Shown piece by piece: positions 40,042-49,500 of a stretch of DNA of 64,000 nt. Source of the stretch: Maylandia zebra (Eukaryota; Chordata; Actinopteri; Cichliformes; Cichlidae); assembly GCF_041146795.1 (NCBI RefSeq), contig NC_135174.1, forward strand, positions 22,406,878 to 22,470,877, given 5' to 3'. Position 1 is the stretch's first letter; each line of letters begins with the position of its first letter. Position numbers and translations under genes: made by a program. The notes beneath the pieces were generated by a model. It made no database searches. It was not told the origin of the DNA and saw only the letters and a program-made list of their open reading frames with translations.

Positions 40042-40059
40042 CAAAGCCGTGTAAAGTGA
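40042..40059 (-). promoter_or_regulatory. Candidate proximal sequence element of U5
   Basis: On the - strand 'tcactttacac' sits at about -41 to -58 relative to the U5 start. This is the position expected for the SNAPc-bound PSE, with partial agreement to the TCACC-N-T-N-A core. Confidence 0.5.
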
Positions 40060-40208
40060 CGGTTCACTGGGAAAGAGCATTTATAAATGACAAAGACCAC
40101 TCATTGTCACACAATGCAGTAGTGAATAAAACAATATAAATGCACAGGGTAAGACTTTTAATGTGAACGCTGTAAGTTTATTCACATTAGATTAACCGTC
40201 AACAGTAA

Positions 40209-40230
40209 GCGCAATGCATGATGGGATTCC
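40209..40230 (-). promoter_or_regulatory. ZNF143/Staf-type distal sequence element of U5
   Basis: On the - strand the site reads 'cccatcatgcattgcgc', a good match to the Staf/ZNF143 consensus (CCCA-NN-ATGC-N-Y-YGCG). It lies at -208 to -229 from the U5 start, the canonical place for a snRNA distal element. Confidence 0.75.
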
Positions 40231-40379
40231 GTGGGGGTTTTCCGGGTTGTTAAAAAGTTAAAATCTAACGCAGAGCTCTTATTTATTCGCGTAAGATTTT
40301 TTCCTATAATTGTTTTTACCTCGCAAAGCATGGTGAAGCATTGCGCTAATGTTTTTGAACGCTTTTAAATGTTTAACCG

Positions 40380-40547
40380 TATCATTTATTTTCGGAAGTC
40401 ACGCCCCGTGTAAACGTAACCGTCGTGACGTCACGAATTTGTTCCTTATTCCACATTTCAAAGCTTTAGCTTTAGCTGTGTTGCCGCCATGTTGACTTTC
40501 GGATCCAGAACTGATGGGTTAAAGGGTGGAGCGTAAAGTTATCAGGT
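40380..40547 (+). promoter_or_regulatory. Promoter-like block with CRE and YY1 sites, gene unassigned
   Basis: A palindromic CRE (TGACGTCA within 'cgtgacgtcacg', around 40425-40436) is followed ~55 bp later by 'gccgccatgttgac', a YY1-type initiator. A candidate exon end TTATCAG/GTAACA lies at 40546/40547. CpGs are frequent here. No coding exon on either strand can be linked to it. It could serve a non-coding transcript, an unseen gene, or act with U5. Confidence 0.45.
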
Positions 40548-41016
40548 AACACACATACGTGTCTGCTAATGTGCGGGAAGTCACAGATTCGTTAAAGACC
40601 AGAATTTCACTCACCAAAAACTCAAGCACAAACTTCTCGGATGCTCTGTGCCACACACACAAAAAAACGTAGTTAAAACTGCTCCCACAGCCTATACAGT
40701 GAAAAGGTCCACTTTAACAAGGCCATGTATCAGGACACCTGTCAGTCAACCCTGACACGCCCCTACTCAGTCACCGCCCCACTCGGAGCAGTGATGTAGG
40801 GGGAAATCTGTAAAGCTGAACTCACAATTATGGAGACCACATCCCATTTTTGGGGACTGATTTTTCTATTGATTTTTTTTTTAAATATAAAAGGGACAAT
40901 GCACACTAGTTAATATGAGCAATTAGGATTTAGCCTAAGCTGCCCATCTGAAGTAATGCATTAAAAGCCAGTGCAGAATAAAATCAACTGTCAATAATAG
41001 CTCAATAACCGCTGAA

Positions 41017-41020
41017 ATAA

Positions 41021-41051
<31 letters not shown>

Positions 41052-41055
41052 ATAG
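41017..41055. repeat. (AAAT)n microsatellite
   Basis: About nine tandem AAAT units. A 14-base poly-G run follows at about 41173-41186. Confidence 0.9.
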
Positions 41056-41089
41056 ACGAACAAACAATGTGAAACATCAAATCAAACCA

Positions 41090-41640
41090 ATCACATGGCA
41101 GCAACTCAGTGCATTTAGGCATGTGGATGTATTCAAGATGAGCTGCTGAAGTTCAAACTGAGCATCAGAATGGGGGGGGGGGGGGGAAGTGATGTTGGTG
41201 TCTTTAAACTTTTAACTTGATTGTTGGTGTCAGATGGGCTCGTTGCAGTGTCTCAGAAACTGCTGATCTACTCGAAGTGTCCACGGTTTATAGAGAAAGC
41301 TGTGAAAAGGAATTAAAATAAATAAATAAGTAAAACAAGTGGCTTGATGATTCGAGAAATCAGAGGAGAATGTGCCAGGTGATAGAAGGGTGGCAGTATA
41401 TGCAGAACAGAACATGTCAAATCTTAAAGCAGATGTGCTACAGCAGCAGAGGCCCACAGGGGGTGCCACTGCTTTCTGGAACTGGAGAGTGCACAATGCT
41501 ATCATTTCAACATGGACCAAAATCTCCAAGGAATGTTTCCATCACTGTGTTGAATCTTTACCATAAAGAATTAAAGTAGCACTGAAGGCCAGAGTACAAC
41601 TCAATACTAGTAAAGTATACCCAACATAATATTTGTATGA
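41090..41640 (+). mobile_element. Internally deleted Tc1-like transposon
   Basis: This is the same Tc1 family as 37855-38520. The 5' blocks ('gcaactcagtgcattta', 'cagaaactgctgatctac') run into the 3' blocks ('caacatggaccaaaatctcc', 'gaatgtttccat', 'aatactagtaaagtatac'), with the catalytic centre missing between about 41480 and 41500. It is therefore a non-autonomous deletion derivative. Confidence 0.75.
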
Positions 41641-41900
41641 AATAAGAAAAAAAATAATGAAAAAAGTATTGAAGTACAGTGTCTGTGTGTAGAATTGGGT
41701 GACACGGTTAATTTACAAGATACAAAATCATCAATAGGAAAGAAGATAAAAACATCACAACATGCATTTAAAAAAATTATTTAGTTTCACTTGTGACTAA
41801 AACAGTGTGATTAAATAAGATACATTCAACAAAACATAAAAAAAAACCCACTCACCTAATTATTATTATGTTAAAACAGTAACGCTACGTTATATTACTG

Positions 41901-41941
41901 CAATACTGATATATAGTACAAAGTACTATATATCAGTATTG
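41901..41941. repeat. Perfect palindrome, 19-bp arms with AAA loop
   Basis: 41901-41919 and 41923-41941 are exact reverse complements. A partial third copy of the arm follows at about 41951-41970. Confidence 0.85.
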
Positions 41942-41969
41942 TATAGTAAAGTATATCAGTATTATATAG

Positions 41970-42361
41970 TAAAAACTCCTTTGTCCCACACGCCATCAGA
42001 CTGTTTAACTCCTCTCTGGAGGGGAGAGGGAGGGGAAACAGGAGGACAAAGGAGGGGGGAACAACTAAGCTGTAGTGCCTCTTCACCTCACTGTGCAATA
42101 CCTTTGTGCAATACTTTTGTAAATAGTCAACGGTGCAAATAGACCTCAATACTTGAAATGTGCAATTCACTTGTATTTTTATTTTTATTCCTATTTATTC
42201 TATTTATCCCCCTTCGTATATTTTATTTATATTTGTCTCTGTATTTATATTTATGTGTGTGTGTATATATATATAATATTCTGTAACTGTAACTTCTGTC
42301 GGTGCTGTGCTTTTGGAAACCGAATTTCCCAGAGGAACCCACCCGAGGGATTAATAAAGTT

Positions 42362-42392
<31 letters not shown>

Positions 42393-42440
42393 TATCTTAT
42401 CTTATCTTATCTTATCTTATCTTATCTTATCTTATCTTAA
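41970..42440 (+). mobile_element. LINE 3' end with (CTTAT)14 tail
   Basis: The stretch from 'tttgtcccacacgccatcag' through 'gtgcaataccttt' to 'gggattaataaagttc' is the 3' terminus of a teleost CR1/L2/Rex-like non-LTR element. The pentanucleotide run at 42366-42435 starts directly at its end and is therefore its tail. Confidence 0.75.
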
Positions 42441-43530
42441 AGTAAGTCAAAGGCGTACTAAAGTACAGCACTTGGATAAAGTCCTGCTCTGAAAAAGCTG
42501 CAGGTGGTGCTGTTTACTGCAGGAGCTCATCTCAAAGCCCATACTGCAACTGTCTGAGATAGATACAGATTGGAGAAACAATTTAACCATCCACGGGCCA
42601 AAATAAACAATTTATAGCCTTTATATCTCATCTGTAGTAGTTTTAACAGTCAAAAAACATCACATCACTTCATTTAAGTTTAATACCAGCAGCCACATCC
42701 TGGCTACTTTTAATACTTTACATATACATTCTTTTACAGAAACGAATTGACAATCACCAAAGCATTAAAACTAAATAATACATTATTACTACATTACATG
42801 CCTAATAACACGTGTAATCTGCATTTTAAAGGAGTGGTGTTGACTGTTGGATTGTTATTTGTAAGAACTGGTAGGCCTTGCATGTGCACCCAGAATCCAT
42901 TACTATGTGTGCAGATAGCATTATTTAATCCTGTCATACCTATTGAGTTGTCTCATTATGTTCTATTGAAGCCTTGTCCTTATTTTTATAGATCGAGGCC
43001 AGAGTAACCCAAGCTTAAAGTGTTCATTAAGGTATTTTGTGACTTAGAAATAAAAATTAGGTAAGAGATTAAGTGGCTGTTAACCACAGGTTGCTTAGTT
43101 TATGTAAAAATGTAGTTTGTTGTTGTTTTGGTTTATGTGTTGAAATTGTTTTATGTGTATGTTTATGTGCTGTATATGAGTATATACTTATATATAGTTA
43201 AACATGTATGGATCATTCTGAATAAATTCTGAATATTGATTTGTAAGAAATGAAATTTGAATACGGGGCTAGAAACAGAAAAAGTGTAAATTTCATCCTA
43301 GATCGCACTGACTTACTCAAATGTGTGGTTATAATACCGGATCTTAACTGGAAGAGAACAGAATCAACTTGATTGTGGAGAAGATGTTTATGGTGCTGTT
43401 AAACAACGCTCTTATCTGAACCTTATCTGTTTGACTTGTAATAATCGGTAAATAACAGTCTCTTCCTTATCCCATTGCTTTTATTCTTGCCGTTGCAGCA
43501 TTGCTGCAGATCTTACAGTCCTGGGTTTAC
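42441..43530. other. Intergenic sequence downstream of the sialyltransferase gene
   Basis: No exon is seen. A minus-strand AATAAA at 43485-43480, 45 bp past the stop, could end the sialyltransferase transcript. Confidence 0.4.
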
Positions 43531-46500
43531 TTACACTCCCTGGTACAGATTTAATATTTTGCTGTTGTGAAGGTTTTTCCATGTGTTCTTCTCTTGAATG
43601 TAGTCGTGGTTGGAATAGAAAACGACCCTGGTTTTAACATACTTGTCATAATAGTAGTTGGAGTATTTCTTGAATTCTTCACTCATGAATCCGTATGCAT
43701 CCACCTGAAGATGAAGTAGTGAGAAATAAAAAGGGGACTGAATTACACTGAAATAATAAATGATAAAAATGACATAACTGCTTTTGGAATTAGTAAAACA
43801 CCTGGGGAGCCACTTTAACAAGCCCAGTTTATTAGTTTATCTTTAACTCCTTCTTTAACAGCAACAGCTAATGTTAAATAAAAATATAAATATACCTTTA
43901 TCTTCACTATCTTCTCTAATGATAATTATTACTTTTATCATTAGAGAAGTAACATATTAAAGGGAGAACAATTATGGAAATTCAAATTTTCACGATTTCA
44001 AGTTGCAAGCAGATGTTACGTGAGCTATCACTGCTTTCCACCTCGCCTAGACAGCATAAAGCTGGTGCAAATGTATTTAGGCTGCATTTGAACCCAGGAG
44101 CTTCTTGCTGTGAGGCAACAGTGCAAATCACGGTGCAATCTGAGGATATCCTAGAGCTTTAAATATGCAGTTTATCAAATACAGTCGCTTGCAAAAGTAT
44201 TTGGCCCCCTTGAACTTTTCCACATTTTGTCACATTACAGCCACAAACATGAATCAATTTTATTGGAATTCCACGTGAAAGACCAACACAAAGTGGTGCA
44301 CACGTGAGAAGTGGAACGAAAATCATACATGATTCCAAACATTTGTTTACAAACATATAATTGAAAAGTGGGGTGTGTGTAATTATTCAGCCCCCTGAGT
44401 CAAAACTTTGTAGAACCACCTTTTGCTGCAATTACAGCTGCCAGTCTTTTAGGGTTTGTCTCTACCAGCTTTGCACATCTAGAGACTGAAATCTTTGCCC
44501 ATTCTTCTTTGCAAAACAGCTCCAGCTCAGTCAGATTAGATGGACAGCGTTTGTGAACAGCAGTTTTCAGATCTTGCCACAGATTCTCGATTGGATTTAG
44601 ATCTGGACTTTGACTGGGCCGTTCTAACACATGGATATGTTTAGTTTTAAACCATTCCATTGTTGCCCTGGCTTTATGTTCAGGGTCATTGTCCTGCTGG
44701 AAGGTGAACCTCCGCCCCAGTCTCAAGTCTTTTGCAGACTCCAAGAGGTTTTCTTTCAAGATTGCCCTGTATTTGGCTCCATCCATCTTCCCATCAACTC
44801 TGACCAGCTTCCCTGTCCCTGCTGAAGAGAAGCACCCCCAGAGCATGATGCTGCCACCACCATATTTGACAGTGGGGATGGTGTGTTCAGAGTGATGTGC
44901 AGTGTTAGTTTTCCGCCACACATAGCGTTTTGCATTTTGGCCAGTGGCAAACTGCAAACGGGACTTCTTATGGTTTTCTGTTAACAATGGCTTTCTTCTT
45001 GCCACTCTTACATAAAGGCCGACTTTGTGCAGTGCACGACTAATAGTTGTCCTATGGACAGATTCCCCCACCTGAGCTGTAGATCTCTGCAGCTCGCTCA
45101 GAGTCACCATGGGCCTCTTGGCTGCATTTCTGATCAGCGCTCTCCTTGTTCGGCCTGTGAGTTTAGGTGGACGGCCTTGTCTTGGTAGTTGTGCCATACT
45201 CCTTCCATTTTGGAATAATCGCTTGAATTCGCTTAAATTTCTCAATAACTTTATCCCTGACCTGTCTGGTGTGTTCTTTGGACTTCATGGTGTTGTTGCT
45301 CCCAATATTCTCTTAGACAACCTCTGAGGCCGTCACAGAGCAGCTGTATTTGTACTGACATTAGATTACACACAGGTGCACTCTATTTAGTCATTAGCAC
45401 TCATCAGGCAATGTTTATGGGCAGCTGACTGCACTCAGACCAAAGGGGGCTGAATAATTACGCACACCCCACTTTGCAGTTATTTATTTGTAAACAATGT
45501 TTGGAATCATGTATGATTTTCGTTCCACTTCTCACGTGTACACCACTTTGTATTGGTCTTTCACGTGGAATTCCAATAAAATTGATTCATGTTTGTGGCT
45601 GTAATGTGACAAAATGTGGAAAAGTTCAAGGGGGCCGAATACTTTTGCAAGCCACTGTATCCCTTAGCATTTCTATTCTTTGAATGTTTGCTTTGTCTCC
45701 TGTCCTGTCTTTCCATCTCTGAGTGAAGTTCTCACATTCTTTGCTGTCCTTGAGAAATAAAGAAACTGTACCTTTAACTAGCACTGATCACTGTGTGATA
45801 AGTCTTGGTTTTTGTTTTACTCTGAATTTTGGTCCATCTTTGAACCCTAACACAATTAGCCTGTTGTGAGAATGTAAAAAAGAAAAATCACCCCAAAAAA
45901 GGCCTTAAAAAAAGAAAACTCTTGACAATAGTAACACATCAGACTTTGGCTAACAGCTAATAAAAAGTGTCCAAAAAAAAAAGAAAGCTGTTAAGAGAAA
46001 CTGCCAATAATTCAAAGTAAATGATAAAGTTACCATTGTGAAATTTATATAAATGCATGAAGCTCTTGAGTTGGGTCATGTTATAGACACTTGATGAATC
46101 TGTTTGACAAGTTTATTAAATAGCTGTGTAAAACAAGGTGTGACATCAGTTTTATCGATGCTGTCCAGCTGGTCTGTCTTCACACATTGGAACAGTTCAA
46201 TAAAACTGGTGACACACCTTATTTTACAGTTTTAATTTAAACATCTTATCTTATTTTCCTAGGAGGGTACACAAAAAGTCAGTGTTCCTTCAGCTTATCC
46301 CTGACAGTGGTTCAGAGCTTTAATACAACTTTATTATATGATTGCTGGGAAGGTCTTTCCACGTTGAAATATGCTGCTAAAACAGTAATAAGATAGTTTG
46401 ACGTTAATATGCTTTTAATACAAAGTTAATGTACACATGGTGTGTTGCATTCTTCCAAAGGTGTGGTTAGAAGTAGTTGTAATGTTAAGAAGTTAAAATC

Positions 46501-49500
46501 AAGTGTTAACTCACTGTGTCACAGGTGTGCAGAGCCAGGAAGAGAGTGAATGCTCCGTTGGTTGGTCTGACCCTCGCCCAGTATCTCTTATTCAGATTGG
46601 GTGACTTCAAGAACCTGTAATGCAATGATATAATAGGTTGTAGGACTGGCCTTAGCAACAATAACTTGAAGTAATAATTGTTTTCTGTATTACTAACAGT
46701 CTCTCACTTTGTTGTGGAAGAATGTTTCTGTACAACATTGCTTAAGTTCAATATTTGTAGGCATTTGTTTATGCACAGGTGTCTTAATTTCTCACCTCAC
46801 ATTTCCATTGAGTTGTGGTCTGGACTTTGAATGGGACATTGCAGCACCTTGATTCCACAGCAATTCTGTTGTACGCTTGCTGCTTGATTTGGAATCATTG
46901 TCCTAGTAAATGACTCAGTTTGGCTGGCTTTAGTTGTTCTACAGGCGGCCTCACATTTGGCTGTAGAACACTTTGATATACAGACAAGTGTATGTTTAAC
47001 TCTTCGACTATAAAATGTCCATTTGCTATGGCTAGAAAACAAGTCCAACTCATCATCTTTCCTCTCGCACTGTGGTTTCAGTCAATATGAGGCGTTTGAG
47101 CTGATATGCTGTATTTAAATGTGGTGCTGTGCATTATGGGCAGTCATTTCCACTTTGGGCTTATCTGTCCAAAGGACATTGTTCTAGAAGTCCTGCGGTT
47201 TGTTCAGATAGAACTCTTCAAACCTAAACAGTGCTGCATTTCTTTTTTAGAGAGTAGAGGCTTTTTCATTTTCCTCATTGTAATGTCATGATCTTTAACA
47301 ATTAACATGCTAACTAAGACTGTTAGAATCTAAGGTGTAGCTATTGCGGTTTTTGCAATTTCTTTGACCATCACACACCCACTGTTGGGAAGACTGTAGC
47401 ATGGTGTTAGCACACATCTGCATGGTCTGGAGCAATGACTGCAGAAAACTTCCCCTTGATTAGCAGAACCTGGCTGCTACTCATTCAATGTAAGCAGAAA
47501 GAACTGCAAAATGTCTGTTTGTATTTGTATACATATTGTTACAATGGGAAAAGTTAACTTGGACTATGCATAAAATCTGTACTTCAATATTGTTTGGATC
47601 ATTTGATTAAAAAAAAATAATCAAACATTATGGACCTTCAACTTATTTAACAACTTTTATCAACATTTTTTTTTAATTTAACTTAACAACTTTTAATATT
47701 GTAATTAAGAGAAGGCTTTAAATAATTTAAGGCTTTAAATAAAATTTAAAAAAAAAATAGAATAAATAGTCTGCACTGTTTAAAAATAAATGTTCTGGAG
47801 TGGATGGTGAAAGAAGGCTGACCTGTTCCGCACATATCGGAGGAAATCCTGATGCAGAACGTAGAAGCGGCTCTCGTTGTACTGCCCTGAATAGTAGGTC
47901 CTTGGCCTGGGGGGGTTGAACAATAGGAGTAATGAAAGGATGATGAGATGTTTTAGTTTCTCAAATGCTATTAAATTTATTTGCTGGAGTGAACAGCTGG
48001 AAACATATGCTTATGTGCCTGCAGTGCATTTTAGACCAAAAAACTTTTACCTGAATATCAGTCTGAGTGTGCATGTATGACACAAAATTTAGATGGTCTG
48101 CAGAACAGCCGTGTAGTTATTAAAAAAAAGTGTGCATTTACTTAAGTGAAAGAAAAGTTTACACTTCTCCGTAGTAAACTATCTCAATTAATTGTCTGCA
48201 AATGAAATTTAATTGACATAAACAATTCTGCTTTAAAGAGTCTTTTAAATTCAAGTGGCAATACACGTCTTACGGTTTGACTTATCAGTATAAAGTAAAT
48301 GTTGATTATTCCCCTAAAAGCTCACTTTCACCAAAATGAAGGCTTGATTTGCACAAACAGAAAGCAGATGTTTCTCAACAGTAACTGAACCGGCAAAATA
48401 CTTAAAAAGTAAAAAAGCAAAGCAAAAAAGAAATGAAGTGGCTTATGGTGCTTTTCTTATCTGACCATCACTCAAACAATTTTCACAAATGTTTATATAG
48501 CACTTTACATGCATGTCTATTTCACCTACAATAAGACTAATTTAGAATCACCATCAACAGAATGCATGTTTTTGGACTGAGGGAACAGCAAGGGAATAAC
48601 CACATGAGCACACAGAGAACACGGAAACTCCACAGAGGAAGGTCCCAGAAAGTTGTTTGAGCAAGAGATAAATGATTTGTAAAATTATTATTAAATTTAA
48701 GGCAAAACACTTATTACAAAGTTCTATTTTTTAAATGTACAGTTTTAATAGACACTTAATAAAATGTATGTTATAGCATTTGAATAAAAATGTCACAGAT
48801 TCTGAATTTATTTTAATTTAACACCACAAAAAGCCATAAATACTGCAGCAGCACATAACATTTAGTTGATACTCACAGTCTGTTGCGGTATGGACCAGCA
48901 GAGACCTTTTCTCCTTTGAGAAGGCCCTCAAGCCATTGGTAATCCCTCATCCCCTCAGGAATCATCACATATTTTATACCCTGCCAGAAGGAAAATGAGG
49001 ACAGAGAAGCCATCTTTACTCTAGTGAAATAAAACAAAAATCAAAGGCCAATGAAAAGCTTCATTACCTCATCATGAGGAGCAGCTTTGTATCCGTGTTT
49101 TTTAAGGATGTAACGAGATGAAGTGATGGAGTGGGCTGTGTGGACATACACCGATGTTTTGTTTCCTACATCTTCTTCAAAGCCCTTGGTGATGGCACCA
49201 TTCATCCTGCCACACAGGCAGAAGCAGGTGTTGCAGATGTTAAGCTTGGCTTCAAATGTTTAAGCTTAGTAATTTGCTCAGATCAATTGAGAAGCAATCG
49301 TTGCTTTCATTTTGGGAGAATGGTTTTCTTGTGGAATCAACCACCTTCAGCAATACCACTGAAGTGTTGGCCCAAAACATTTCAGAACATACTCTTACTG
49401 AAACTTAATTCACTTAACACGCTTTCCATTCTGACTCTATGACGACACTGATGTTTGAAAGAGAACAATACATTTTGGAGTTTCTACACCACAAGCAGGT

